Of a stretch of DNA of 64,000 nucleotides, positions 24,070-32,552 are shown piece by piece. The stretch covers positions 6,018,501 through 6,082,500 of the forward strand of contig NZ_CP112998.1 of NCBI RefSeq assembly GCF_026625565.1. The letters run 5' to 3'. The translations under genes were made by a program, and so were the position numbers. Below the pieces are notes generated by a model. The model searched no databases and had not been told where the DNA came from. It was given only the letters and a program-made list of their open reading frames with translations. Every line of letters starts with the position of its first letter. Within the stretch, counting starts at the first letter, position 1. This stretch comes from Dyadobacter pollutisoli (GTDB taxonomy: Bacteria; Bacteroidota; Bacteroidia; Cytophagales; Spirosomataceae).

Positions 24070-24807
24070 TCAAAACGACAATCGTAAGGTAAGGCGTCCG
24101 GATTTATTAAACGGATCAAAACCCGGGCTGATGTGCAACTGGCTGAGCGGCTGGTCTCTTCTTTCCAGTTCTGTTTTGACTTTTTCTGCTTTGGCGCGGT
24201 GACGTTTGTAATTGCGGAAACCCACCAAACCTAAAACGCCGCCCACAACAGGCCCTGTAATTGCAAGCGACGTACCGATGGTCTTATTATCGGGACTGTC
24301 ACCTGTACTTGAAATGATAATACCGGAAATCAATGTAGCCACGGCAACCGAAGTAAATACAATAGCACCCGTTTTTCCATCAATGGACCGGTCTTTGTGG
24401 TACTGGTATTTATCCCTCAGCTGATCCGAATTCGCCATTACTACACTCCGTTCAAATGCGTCAGTAGGCAGGTTATTCTTGTCAGCCCATTGCCCGACGC
24501 TGTCAGGAGGTACATGACCGATCAATACTGAATCCCTTACATGAATGGTTTTACCATTTTTGAGCAATACTTTGGCCACTTTGTCTAAATAGATGTATGC
24601 CTTTGCACTGTCGGCCGTACCCAGGTCGCGGTAGTTGATCTTCTCATAGCTCATTTGGGTTATAATGGCCTGAATTCTTGAACTGTCGCGCTTGACGATC
24701 ACGTCATTTTTTCGGCCTGTCTGCGCTTGTGAGAAGCTGGCTGATAGGGATACCACGACGCATGCTATGGGCAGCAGTCTTTTAAATGTGTGTAAAAGCA
24801 TAATCAT
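24070..24807 (-). CDS. Exported protein with central hydrophobic segments, paralogue 2
   Basis: 245 aa. The same plan as the 23233-24015 gene: a signal peptide (LLPIACVVVSLSASFSQAQ), an N-terminal strand domain (KNDVIVKRDSSRIQAIITQM, INYRDLGTADSAKAYIYLDKVAKVLLKNG), two hydrophobic glycine-rich segments (GAIVFTSVAVATLISGIIIS, TSLAITGPVVGGVLGLVGF), then a basic helix and the C-terminus LHISPGFDPFNKSGRLTLRLSF. The two genes lie 54 bases apart in tandem, so they arose by duplication and may be co-transcribed. Function is unknown. Confidence 0.7.
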   Translation of the reverse strand: MIMLLHTFKRLLPIACVVVSLSASFSQAQTGRKNDVIVKRDSSRIQAIITQMSYEKINYRDLGTADSAKAYIYLDKVAKVLLKNGKTIHVRDSVLIGHVPPDSVGQWADKNNLPTDAFERSVVMANSDQLRDKYQYHKDRSIDGKTGAIVFTSVAVATLISGIIISSTGDSPDNKTIGTSLAITGPVVGGVLGLVGFRNYKRHRAKAEKVKTELERRDQPLSQLHISPGFDPFNKSGRLTLRLSF

Positions 24808-24879
24808 AAAGTTAGGATGATCGATAGGATTGGTTAAACGTACATAAACTTTCCTAAGATGTCCTAAAAAATTATGCTA

Positions 24880-25602
24880 CTACATTCCAAACTTGTTTAA
24901 TTGTTTCACAAGTACCTCAAAATCTTTGGGATACGGTGCCTCAATGCGCACCGGATCACCATTCATCAAAGCAAATGACAGCGAATGAGCATGAAGCGCA
25001 ACGCGCTGAATAAGAGGCTGTTCCTCTGTCTCTTTCTTCAAGTTAAACTTGCGTTTCAACGTCGAAAGAAATATCGGTTCTCCACCATATTGGGGGTCAC
25101 AAACAATCGGTGCTTTGAGGCAGGAAAGGTGTATCCTGATTTGGTGCATACGACCGGTAATGGGTATACATTCCACTAAAGTATATCCCCGGTACACCTG
25201 CAAAGTGTTGAATATGGTTTCGGCCACCTTACCTTCTACTCTGTCAATTTTTACGGCAGTACCGTTTTTCAAAGCAAGAATAGGCAGATATACTGAAATT
25301 CCTTCCAGATTATGAATACCGTTCGCTACCGCGTGGTACCGCTTTGTCACCTCTCTGTGCTCAAACTGCATGGCCAGGTGCCGGTATGCTGCTGCATTCT
25401 TAGCAAAAGCCAGTACGCCGGAAGTCTCTTTGTCGAGCCGGTGTGCTGCCTGGAGTTCGGGATTGTATTCTTTCGCGAGCCGCAACACACTGCCTCCCCT
25501 ATCCGCCGTCCTTTCATCCAATGTTGCAAGATGTGGCGGCTTATTTACCAATAAAAAATCCTCGTTTTCAAATAATATGAGGTCTTTGAAATTAATTTTC
25601 AT
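24880..25602 (-). CDS. RluA-family RNA pseudouridine synthase
   Basis: 240 aa from ATG 25602. The active-site motif AAHRLDKETSGVLAFAK contains the catalytic aspartate of the RluA/RluC/RluD family. ITGRMHQIRIHL and IVCDPQYGG are the other conserved blocks. There is no N-terminal S4 domain: the catalytic domain begins near residue 7 (ILFENEDFLLVNKPPHL). The enzyme isomerises uridine to pseudouridine in rRNA or tRNA; the site modified cannot be told. A longer in-frame start at 25662 adds 20 residues without similarity. A second, separate RluA-type gene lies at 44975. Confidence 0.92.
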   Translation of the reverse strand: MKINFKDLILFENEDFLLVNKPPHLATLDERTADRGGSVLRLAKEYNPELQAAHRLDKETSGVLAFAKNAAAYRHLAMQFEHREVTKRYHAVANGIHNLEGISVYLPILALKNGTAVKIDRVEGKVAETIFNTLQVYRGYTLVECIPITGRMHQIRIHLSCLKAPIVCDPQYGGEPIFLSTLKRKFNLKKETEEQPLIQRVALHAHSLSFALMNGDPVRIEAPYPKDFEVLVKQLNKFGM

Positions 25603-25752
25603 AAAATGTTCTAATAAAAATAATCCGAATGAACTACCTTTTAGTAATTCATCCGGATCCACTCTGCTGTTATATCTGTCTCTGAGCGTTTTCTTTTACA
25701 AAGGTAATTAATCTGAATGTCAATAGTAATGTTTGCAAATATTCCGTCCTCC

Positions 25753-26463
25753 CTAGACCAACGCACTCACTTTCGTCGGATTAGGATTGATCGTGTCGGA
25801 TTCGACGAGGCCGTCACGTAAACGTACAATCCGGTGGGCGTAGTGGGCAATGTCCTCTTCGTGCGTAACCATTACGATTGTATTTCCTTTGCTGTGCAGC
25901 TGATCAAACAGGTCCATAATTTCATGAGAGGTTTTGCTATCAAGGTTACCAGTCGGCTCATCGGCTAACAGAATACTGGGATCATTCACAAGCGCCCTCG
26001 CAATGGCCACACGCTGGCGCTGCCCTCCTGAAAGCTCATTGGGCTTATGACCCGCACGATTTTCCAAACCAACGTTTTTCAATGACAACATAGCCTTTTC
26101 AGTCCTGTCCGACTTGCTCAAACCCGCATATATGAGCGGCAAGGCCACATTATCCAGCGAAGACATTCTGGGCAAAAGATTAAATGTCTGAAAAACAAAG
26201 CCAATTTCTTTATTCCGTATCTCCGCCAGCTCGCTCTCGGTCATGTCACTCACATCCTTATTATTCAGCACATATCTACCCGTAGAAGGCGTATCCAGAC
26301 ACCCGATAATATTCATCAATGTAGATTTCCCAGAACCGGACGGGCCCATAAAAGCCACGTATTCTCCCCTATTCACAGAAATAGTCACGGATTTGAGCGC
26401 GTCGATTACTTCGCTGCCCATCACATAACGCTTCGAAATTTCACTGGTATCTATGATTTTCAT
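25753..26463 (-). CDS. ABC transporter ATP-binding protein, LolD/MacB-like
   Basis: 236 aa. Walker A GPSGSGKST at residues 40-48, Q-loop near VFQTFNLLPRM, signature LSGGQRQRVAIARAL at about 144, Walker B ILLADEPTGNLDS at about 164-176, and the H-loop in IVMVTHEEDIA. The FNLLPRMSSLDNVALPLIYAG stretch is typical of the MacB/LolD/FtsE-like class that powers lipoprotein release or mechanotransmission rather than solute import. No permease gene is next to it, so its partner lies elsewhere in the genome. Confidence 0.92.
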   Translation of the reverse strand: MKIIDTSEISKRYVMGSEVIDALKSVTISVNRGEYVAFMGPSGSGKSTLMNIIGCLDTPSTGRYVLNNKDVSDMTESELAEIRNKEIGFVFQTFNLLPRMSSLDNVALPLIYAGLSKSDRTEKAMLSLKNVGLENRAGHKPNELSGGQRQRVAIARALVNDPSILLADEPTGNLDSKTSHEIMDLFDQLHSKGNTIVMVTHEEDIAHYAHRIVRLRDGLVESDTINPNPTKVSALV

Positions 26464-26519
26464 GTAAAGAAATTTTCAGAATGGGGGAAAACTTTTAACG
26501 GATTGTGTCTTAAATTTAT

Positions 26520-26972
26520 TCAGGACGAAGATGAAATCCTGCGATAATGGCCGTGGACATATAAGGCGGTCAGGATAATAGCAGCCGGAATGTCCTCGTT
26601 TTCTATTGCTCCTTCATTTTTCCAGAAGCTTTTCAGTTCGAAACTGGCGGTATCAGTTTCACTGCTCACTACCCATTTCTTTCTGGTCCAGGAATTAAAC
26701 TGCCAATGATAGTTAAGATCCTGGTAGGTAATCGTGGCTGTACTTTTCAAGTGATTGTAATGAATGCTTCCCAGTACCGTGCTTCCTTCAATGTCCCTGA
26801 TCTCGGTCGTACGTTTCCAGAATCCTTTGGTTTTAAACCGGAGCAGATTACCGTGCAGTTCTCCGTATCCTTCTTCCTTCCAAAGGGTTGTTTTCAATAG
26901 CCCGACTATTAATTTATCCCGGAAAATTCGGCATTCAGTTCCGCTGAAATTTGATTTCCAGGATAAATTCAT
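26520..26972 (-). CDS. Conserved small protein of unknown function
   Basis: 150 aa with no signal peptide or membrane span. It is rich in aromatic and basic residues and strand-like throughout (LSWKSNFSGTECRIFRD, HGNLLRFKTKGFWKRTTEIRD, TVLGSIHYNHLKSTATITYQ, LNYHWQFNSWTRKKWVVSS), ending in a helical IIL-TALYVHGHY. The alternating strands and the single terminal helix loosely recall tubby/LURP-one-like folds, but this is only a shape impression. Its location is cytoplasmic by default. Confidence 0.6.
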   Translation of the reverse strand: MNLSWKSNFSGTECRIFRDKLIVGLLKTTLWKEEGYGELHGNLLRFKTKGFWKRTTEIRDIEGSTVLGSIHYNHLKSTATITYQDLNYHWQFNSWTRKKWVVSSETDTASFELKSFWKNEGAIENEDIPAAIILTALYVHGHYRRISSSS

Positions 26973-27015
26973 AGTTGATGAAGTGTAATCAAGAAATAAT
27001 AGCTAAAATATTAAA

Positions 27016-29679
27016 TCACTGAAATTCCGCCCTTTGTTTTTCGATAAGAGCCCGCATGGGTTGATAGCGATTCAAAAATCGCTGATAATCGGCAGGTGCC
27101 GCGTATTGCTGTACTTTCGCTTCCCCCTCATTTCCCTGACTTACTAATCCCTGTTCCAGACTCAAATACGCATATTGCTCCCAAAGTTGTGGCGCATATT
27201 CATTAAATCGCAATGCGTCCAGCACCAATTTATATGCTTTTGCCGTCTGCTTTTTCCTTCTGAAATATTCCGATGCGGCAGATACAATGTCCTCGTCAAA
27301 AGGATTCGACCTCACTGCATTCGCAAAGTTTTGATCCGACGGTGAGGTGCGGACTACCTGGATCAGCGAATCGCCGATGGATATGGGCTTCGCTCCCGAA
27401 AATAATGTCTGTTTCAATTGTTCTACCGCTGTGTTCTTTTCCTTTCCCTGAATTTTATCCAATAAGATAACTGCGATCTCTTTCTTGTCAGACAAGGCAT
27501 TGGCCACTGCCATGCCTATTGTCCCCTCAACCCCCTCCACGACCGATAATGATTCGATTGCCTTGTCATATAGTCCCAATTGCAATAACCAATGTCCCAG
27601 TACCTTATTATACATGTTCCCTTTTTCCCCATCTTCACCCGACCAAGAGGAAAGCGTTTCCAATGCTTTGATTTTGTCCCCGCTATAAAATCCGGGATAA
27701 AGCGCCGCAAAGCTCAGGTCCTGCGAAAGCAATGGATTTTTGACAGCCAATTTTGGTAACAATGTCGATAATGTACTATCCTGTCTCGCCTGATTGGTCG
27801 CATAGTTCAATAGGTATGCGAATCCAGAAACGCTGAGGAGCGAGTCTGCTGGTACGGACTCTTTATTAAAATTTTCTTTGGAAAATTTTTGCCGTAAATT
27901 CTGTACTGCAAGCCAGTTGGCCTGCCAGGAAAGATAATCTTGCTGCTCACTTCCCGCTGCAAGCGAGTCCAGCAAACCTGAGTCTGTACTTTTCGCCATG
28001 ATCGCCAGCAAGTTGGTTGCAGGAATTTCGGGGCGATGCGTGCTATTTTTTGCCTTATCGATATAGTAGTATGCCGAGTCCGCAACATTGGTTTTTGAAT
28101 AAAGCATTCCGAGGTTGTTCAGTAACTCTCCGCTTTTAGGAAAATGACGTATTCCTTCCTGCAAACTATAAACGGCATCAAAAAAGAGATTTTCTTCCAC
28201 CAGTATCCCGCTCAATCCCACATAAGCCTGGGGAGAAGGGTTTTTGAGCAGCGATTGTCTGAAATAATACGCTGCTGCATTACGGTCCCCTTGCCTGAGC
28301 GCCAATGATGCCAGTGCGTAGTTTGATTTATGATTTTGAAATTCCTGTTGTAATGCGAGTTTGTAGTATTGCTCAGCCAATGGAAACTCCTCCGTCTTAG
28401 CGTGCAAATCTCCCAATCCATTAAAATATCCTGCAATCGCCTGATTAACCGGCAAGAGTTTTTGAATTGAAAATAATATAACGAGTCCTGCGAAACCAAA
28501 TAACCTCGTTTGCGTAAGTCCAAAAGTCAAAGGTTTATATAGTACCTTATAAACGGCGAGCTTTTGCTGAAACAACTGGTAAAAATTGATCAGTACGTAA
28601 AATAGAAACAAGACATTCATGGCCAGCTGCCCCTGAACCACCACATCTTCCAATGTTTCGAGCACGGGATCATTAGCCGTACCCGCCATCAAACCTGCGA
28701 ATGCTATCGCGATGATAAACAAGCCCAGATACAGCCAAAAGCCAGTACTTCTAAATGGAATCAGCCCCTCAGTAGAATCAGCACGCCTTCTGAAACCCCA
28801 TAACCCGAGTACGCCGGCGGCCATGGCCAGGTAAACAGGGCTTATCAAAGTAATGTCCCAATCGATCTGTTTGGTGTTTCTCAGGTACATTAATAATAGC
28901 ACCACCAGGTATAATACACTGATGACTATAAAATTCGTCAGGCCCGATCGCCCTTTCACCAGGGAGCCGCTGGTACTCAGCCAAACGAGCCCTGCCATGA
29001 TCTCGGTGGAGCTGACGAGCAAAAACATGACGGTAATGAATAGCCACAACGGAAATGAATATACCGCAGACGCCAAAGCCGGAAATGGAGTAGTTGATGC
29101 CAATGCGATCAATAAAACCAGCAGACCCGACGCAGCTGATATGCCCAAAATTCGCATACTAATTCCTGAATCAGGTCTGAATGCCTGGAAATAGTAGGTT
29201 ACTCCCCCATATAGCACTACCGCGATCAGAAAAAAAGTACGATTTCCTTCTCCAAAAACGCCGAGTGTTTCCAGTCTTGAAAAGGCTAGGAACAGAATGA
29301 AAGCGATCATTCCGCCCAGGTACCAGAATCTCGACATCGTAGTCAATGCGGCCAGGATCAACGAAAGACCGATTAATGCAAAAACCCAAAACAGGTTTAC
29401 TGCCCATGCGTCGACCTCCATCACGGAGGCCATGAAGCTTTCAGTAACCAAATGAGAGGGTGTCGAAATGCCGTACTGCCATTGCCCCAGCTGCAAAATA
29501 TCTACGACGGCAGTGATTTCGGAAAGCTCGCTGACCACATTCCAGCGAATGACATTACCAAGAGGGTCAAAGCTTTTGACAACAAAAAAAACAATTGCCA
29601 ATACTATTACTGTCAAAGCCGCGATCGTCATCCGTCGTTCGGAAGCCGACCACACTTTCCAGAAAAAAAACTCCTTCAT
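27016..29679 (-). CDS. Polytopic membrane protein with C-terminal TPR domain
   Basis: 887 aa. Residues about 20-430 contain some 11-12 hydrophobic segments (TIAALTVIVLAIVFFVV, AVNLFWVFALIGLSLILAAL, ILGISAASGLLVLLIAL and others). Residues 435-887 are helical repeats of TPR type (AEQYYKLALQQEFQNHKSNY, AYVGLSGILVEENLFFDAVY, LLNNLGMLYSKTNVADSAYY). The layout recalls large Bacteroidota membrane-TPR proteins of unknown role. An O-antigen-ligase-like or polysaccharide-handling role is possible, but no ligase motif is seen. It is monocistronic as far as visible. Confidence 0.75.
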   Translation of the reverse strand: MKEFFFWKVWSASERRMTIAALTVIVLAIVFFVVKSFDPLGNVIRWNVVSELSEITAVVDILQLGQWQYGISTPSHLVTESFMASVMEVDAWAVNLFWVFALIGLSLILAALTTMSRFWYLGGMIAFILFLAFSRLETLGVFGEGNRTFFLIAVVLYGGVTYYFQAFRPDSGISMRILGISAASGLLVLLIALASTTPFPALASAVYSFPLWLFITVMFLLVSSTEIMAGLVWLSTSGSLVKGRSGLTNFIVISVLYLVVLLLMYLRNTKQIDWDITLISPVYLAMAAGVLGLWGFRRRADSTEGLIPFRSTGFWLYLGLFIIAIAFAGLMAGTANDPVLETLEDVVVQGQLAMNVLFLFYVLINFYQLFQQKLAVYKVLYKPLTFGLTQTRLFGFAGLVILFSIQKLLPVNQAIAGYFNGLGDLHAKTEEFPLAEQYYKLALQQEFQNHKSNYALASLALRQGDRNAAAYYFRQSLLKNPSPQAYVGLSGILVEENLFFDAVYSLQEGIRHFPKSGELLNNLGMLYSKTNVADSAYYYIDKAKNSTHRPEIPATNLLAIMAKSTDSGLLDSLAAGSEQQDYLSWQANWLAVQNLRQKFSKENFNKESVPADSLLSVSGFAYLLNYATNQARQDSTLSTLLPKLAVKNPLLSQDLSFAALYPGFYSGDKIKALETLSSWSGEDGEKGNMYNKVLGHWLLQLGLYDKAIESLSVVEGVEGTIGMAVANALSDKKEIAVILLDKIQGKEKNTAVEQLKQTLFSGAKPISIGDSLIQVVRTSPSDQNFANAVRSNPFDEDIVSAASEYFRRKKQTAKAYKLVLDALRFNEYAPQLWEQYAYLSLEQGLVSQGNEGEAKVQQYAAPADYQRFLNRYQPMRALIEKQRAEFQ

Positions 29680-29719
29680 AAATTTCGTTTAAGCCGTTAC
29701 AAATAGTAACGAAAAATTA

Positions 29720-30052
29720 TTAATAACCGGTGATTTCCACCAAATCTGTATTTTGAAGTAGTTCCAGGGCTGGAACAAGATTGACACTTAAAATTTCTTT
29801 CAGCCTGCTTTTAGAGGTGTTGCCGCAAGTCAGCCAAATTACTTTCGGGGGACTCCCATTTCTGTTCAAAAGAGAAACAAAATCATCATCTTTTGTAATA
29901 ACAATAGCATTGTGGGCTCTTGCAATAGAAAAAATCTCTGCATCCTCGGCATTACGAAGATTTAGAAAATGGGCGGAGTAACATTCAATCTGAAAGTTGG
30001 TATTGATCCAGGCAGCGAGACCAGGAGGTAAATGCGCATCCAGTATGATCAT
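29720..30052 (-). CDS. DUF5615 PIN-like toxin of a toxin-antitoxin pair
   Basis: 110 aa from ATG 30052; an in-frame start at 30106 would overlap most of the antitoxin's end and adds no conserved residues. MIILDAHLPPGLAAWI with the conserved aspartate, the AEDAEIFSIARAHNAIVITKDDDF block (acidic residues forming the presumed nuclease site) and VIWLTCGNTS are hallmarks of the DUF5615 PIN-like family. The ATG overlaps the antitoxin stop by one base (TAATG), so translation is coupled. Partner and action on RNA are inferred from family knowledge. Confidence 0.85.
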   Translation of the reverse strand: MIILDAHLPPGLAAWINTNFQIECYSAHFLNLRNAEDAEIFSIARAHNAIVITKDDDFVSLLNRNGSPPKVIWLTCGNTSKSRLKEILSVNLVPALELLQNTDLVEITGY

Positions 30053-30285
30053 TAGGCGGCTTGTAAAACCGGGTGATTGAGTTTTACAGCCGCATATAAC
30101 AGGCACGCTGTAATATCCTCCCGCTCAAGATCTGGCAACTCATCTGTTATAATTTGCTCAGGAGACAATCCATTTGCCAATAATTCGATCACGTCCGTCA
30201 CCCGGATACGCATATTCCGTATGCAGGGCTTACCTCCGCATTGATTGGGATTAAATGTGATGCGTTCTAAAAGTTGCGTGTTCAT
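30052..30285 (-). CDS. DUF433 antitoxin
   Basis: 77 aa from ATG 30285 (30306 is also in frame). ITFNPNQCGGKPCIRNMRIRVTDVIELLANGLS is the typical DUF433 core, a helix-turn-helix-like fold that binds DNA and the DUF5615 toxin. The C-terminal helix (EDITACLLYAAVKLNH) is also standard. It is the upstream gene of the pair, the usual order for autoregulated toxin-antitoxin operons. This copy has no sign of decay. Confidence 0.88.
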   Translation of the reverse strand: MNTQLLERITFNPNQCGGKPCIRNMRIRVTDVIELLANGLSPEQIITDELPDLEREDITACLLYAAVKLNHPVLQAA

Positions 30286-30476
30286 TAATCTGAATATAAA
30301 GGACAAAGATCAAATTTACTTCTTTTTAAAATTTCATCAAACTTGCTGTTGTTGCAACCCTGTCGAAAAGTTCCGGAACTGCCTGAATTATGAGAATTTT
30401 TAAAAATAGAAACTACATATTTCACAAAAACAGGCAGATTTTCTAAAAAATATCCAATAAATCACCCATTCTACTA

Positions 30477-30507
30477 TTGGTACTGACCAAATTATCTCCT
30501 ACTTTTG
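30477..30507 (+). promoter_or_regulatory. Bacteroidota-type promoter of atpD
   Basis: TTG at 30477-30479 is followed by exactly 20 bases and TACTTTTG at 30500-30507, a full match to TAnnTTTG. Transcription would start about 30514, giving a short leader of some 35 bases before the ATG at 30550. The space 30307-30476 upstream holds no other recognised feature. Confidence 0.75.
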
Positions 30508-30549
30508 CGGTCTGAAAAAAACCTCATCGGAGATAATCAAAATTATATA

Positions 30550-32064
30550 ATGGCAAACGCGACAAACATAGGAAAAATTACGCAGGTAATTGGTCCGGTT
30601 GTAGACGTATCATTTGAGGACAGCGGTAACATCCCGTCGATCCTGGATGCGTTAGAAGTCATCAAATCAAACGGTCAGAGAGTAGTTCTTGAATGTCAGC
30701 AGCATTTGGGCGAAGACCGTATCCGTACCATCGCGATGGACAGTACCGAAGGTATGCAGCGCGGTATGGCAGTCACTCCACTAGGAGCGCCTATCAAAAT
30801 GCCGATCGGTGAAGGCATCAAAGGTCGTTTGTTCAATGTGATCGGTGAAGCGATCGACGGACTTACCCCTATTGACAATACCAATGGTATTTCTATCCAC
30901 CGTTCTGCTCCTAAATTTGAAGATCTTGCAACGGCTACCGAAGTACTTTTCACAGGTATCAAGGTGATCGACTTGCTTGCGCCTTACGTAAAAGGAGGTA
31001 AAATCGGATTGTTTGGTGGTGCCGGTGTTGGTAAAACCGTATTGATCCAGGAGCTGATCAACAATATCGCAAAAGCTTATGCTGGTCTTTCAGTATTCGC
31101 GGGAGTTGGAGAACGTACCCGTGAAGGAAACGACCTGATGCGTGAAATGATCGAAGCCGGTATCATTAAATACGGCGACGAGTTCAAGCACAGCATGGAA
31201 GAAGGCGGCTGGGATATCTCCAAAGTGGATTATAATACTTTGAAAGATTCACAAGCAACTTTCGTCTTCGGACAAATGAATGAGCCTCCTGGCGCACGTG
31301 CCCGTGTGGCGCTTTCAGGTCTGACTATGGCGGAATATTTCCGTGATGGTGACGGCGAAGGACAAGGTCGCGACATTCTATTCTTTATCGACAATATCTT
31401 CCGTTTTACACAAGCAGGTTCAGAAGTATCGGCCCTTTTGGGACGTATGCCTTCTGCTGTGGGTTACCAGCCTACGCTGGCAACTGAAATGGGACAGATG
31501 CAGGAACGTATTACATCAACAAAACGTGGTTCTATCACTTCCGTACAGGCGGTATACGTACCTGCGGATGACTTGACTGACCCTGCTCCTGCGACAACAT
31601 TTGCCCACTTGGATGCGACTACGGTATTGAGCCGTAAAGTTTCTGAAAAAGGAATTTACCCGGCTGTGGATCCATTGGATTCAGCTTCACGGATTTTGAA
31701 TGCTGAAACATTGGGTGCTGAGCATTACGATTGCGCACAGCGTGTGAAAAATATTTTGCAACGCTACAAAGAATTGCAGGATATCATCGCGATCCTTGGT
31801 ATGGAAGAACTTTCTGACGAAGACAAGCTGGTTGTATCCCGCGCACGTCGTGTAGAACGTTTCTTGTCTCAGCCTTTCTTCGTTGCAGAGCAGTTCACAG
31901 GTTTGAAAGGAACATTGGTTGATATCAATGATACCATTAAAGGCTTCAACCTGATCATGGATGGTAGTTATGACCATCTTCCTGAAATGGCATTCAACCT
32001 GGTTGGAACCATCGAAGACGCTCAGGCCAAAGGAGAGAAGATGCTTGCAGAAGCAACAAGGTAA
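30550..32064 (+). CDS. atpD: F1 ATP synthase beta subunit
   Basis: 504 aa from ATG 30550 (MANATNIGKITQVIGPVVDVSFED), directly downstream of a good promoter; an in-frame start at 30505 lies at the promoter and is rejected. The P-loop GGAGVGKTVLIQELI is at about 154-168, with GERTREGNDLMREM, DGEGQGRDILFFIDNIFRF, and the DELSEED-like segment ELSDEDKLVV. The subunit carries the catalytic sites of the ATP synthase. The atpD-atpC pair stands apart from the other ATP synthase genes, which is common in Bacteroidota. Confidence 0.98.
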   Translation: MANATNIGKITQVIGPVVDVSFEDSGNIPSILDALEVIKSNGQRVVLECQQHLGEDRIRTIAMDSTEGMQRGMAVTPLGAPIKMPIGEGIKGRLFNVIGEAIDGLTPIDNTNGISIHRSAPKFEDLATATEVLFTGIKVIDLLAPYVKGGKIGLFGGAGVGKTVLIQELINNIAKAYAGLSVFAGVGERTREGNDLMREMIEAGIIKYGDEFKHSMEEGGWDISKVDYNTLKDSQATFVFGQMNEPPGARARVALSGLTMAEYFRDGDGEGQGRDILFFIDNIFRFTQAGSEVSALLGRMPSAVGYQPTLATEMGQMQERITSTKRGSITSVQAVYVPADDLTDPAPATTFAHLDATTVLSRKVSEKGIYPAVDPLDSASRILNAETLGAEHYDCAQRVKNILQRYKELQDIIAILGMEELSDEDKLVVSRARRVERFLSQPFFVAEQFTGLKGTLVDINDTIKGFNLIMDGSYDHLPEMAFNLVGTIEDAQAKGEKMLAEATR

Positions 32065-32189
32065 GTTAATGAGTTAAAAAACAGTTCAGGAGTCCATGAG
32101 TTTTATTAGTATGTAAACTCTTACTCTTAGCTCATAAACTCTTTAACTCATAGACCGCAGCGGCGGACCGCTCATAAACTTTTGATTCA
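32065..32189. repeat. Repeat-rich spacer between atpD and atpC
   Basis: GCTCATAAACT occurs twice (32130-32140 and 32170-32180). TGAGTTAAA at 32070-32078 and TTTAACTCA at 32142-32150 form an inverted repeat with a wide spacer. The two GACCGC copies near 32153-32170 flank a G/C-rich stretch. The spacer is longer than expected for an F1 pair and looks like an inserted short repeat element; atpC has to be read through it. Confidence 0.5.
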
Positions 32190-32432
32190 ATGCATTTAGA
32201 AATCATTACCCCAGATAAAAAGGTATTTGCCGGCGAGGCGACTGCTGTTACATTACCGGGTACCGAAGGACAATTTCAGGTTTTGAACCGCCACGCACCA
32301 TTGGTCAGCACGCTGGGCAAAGGAGATGTGGTAGTAGATACCGGAGCAGCCAAACAAAACTTCGTCATTGACGGTGGCGTTGTGGAAGTGCTCAATAACA
32401 AGGTATTGGTTTTGGCCGAGGCTGTTTTGTAG
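32190..32432 (+). CDS. atpC: F1 ATP synthase epsilon subunit, short form
   Basis: 80 aa. LEIITPDKKVFAGEATAVTLPGTEGQFQVLNRHAPLVSTL is the N-terminal beta-sandwich of the epsilon subunit. The chain stops after LNNKVLVLAEAVL, so the C-terminal two-helix domain that inhibits ATP hydrolysis in the 130-140 aa forms is absent. Short epsilon proteins of this kind are known in Bacteroidota, so this is likely natural rather than truncated. A terminator follows at 32450. Confidence 0.92.
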   Translation: MHLEIITPDKKVFAGEATAVTLPGTEGQFQVLNRHAPLVSTLGKGDVVVDTGAAKQNFVIDGGVVEVLNNKVLVLAEAVL

Positions 32433-32449
32433 AATTAATATTTATTGCC

Positions 32450-32487
32450 AAAAAAGCAGATGCTGTGTAAACGGTATCTGCTTTTTT
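32450..32487 (+). terminator. Terminator of the atpDC transcript
   Basis: AAAAAAGCAGAT at 32450-32461 pairs with ATCTGCTTTTTT at 32476-32487 across a 14-base loop, with the T tract on the downstream arm. It lies 18 bases after the atpC stop. Confidence 0.8.
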
Positions 32488-32497
32488 GTGTTTGGCG

Positions 32498-32544
32498 AGA
32501 CTTGCCAAGTCTTCGAGACGGGGTCGCCCAGACTTGGTAAGTCT
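32498..32544. repeat. Pair of AGACTTG-type palindromes
   Basis: AGACTTGCCAAGTCT at 32498-32512 and AGACTTGGTAAGTCT at 32530-32544 are two 15-base palindromes in tandem, 17 bases apart, with CGAGAC near each. They lie between the atpC terminator and the stop of the pirin-like gene. The form matches short intergenic palindromes dispersed in many Cytophagales genomes. Confidence 0.6.
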
Positions 32545-32552
32545 TGTGATTC

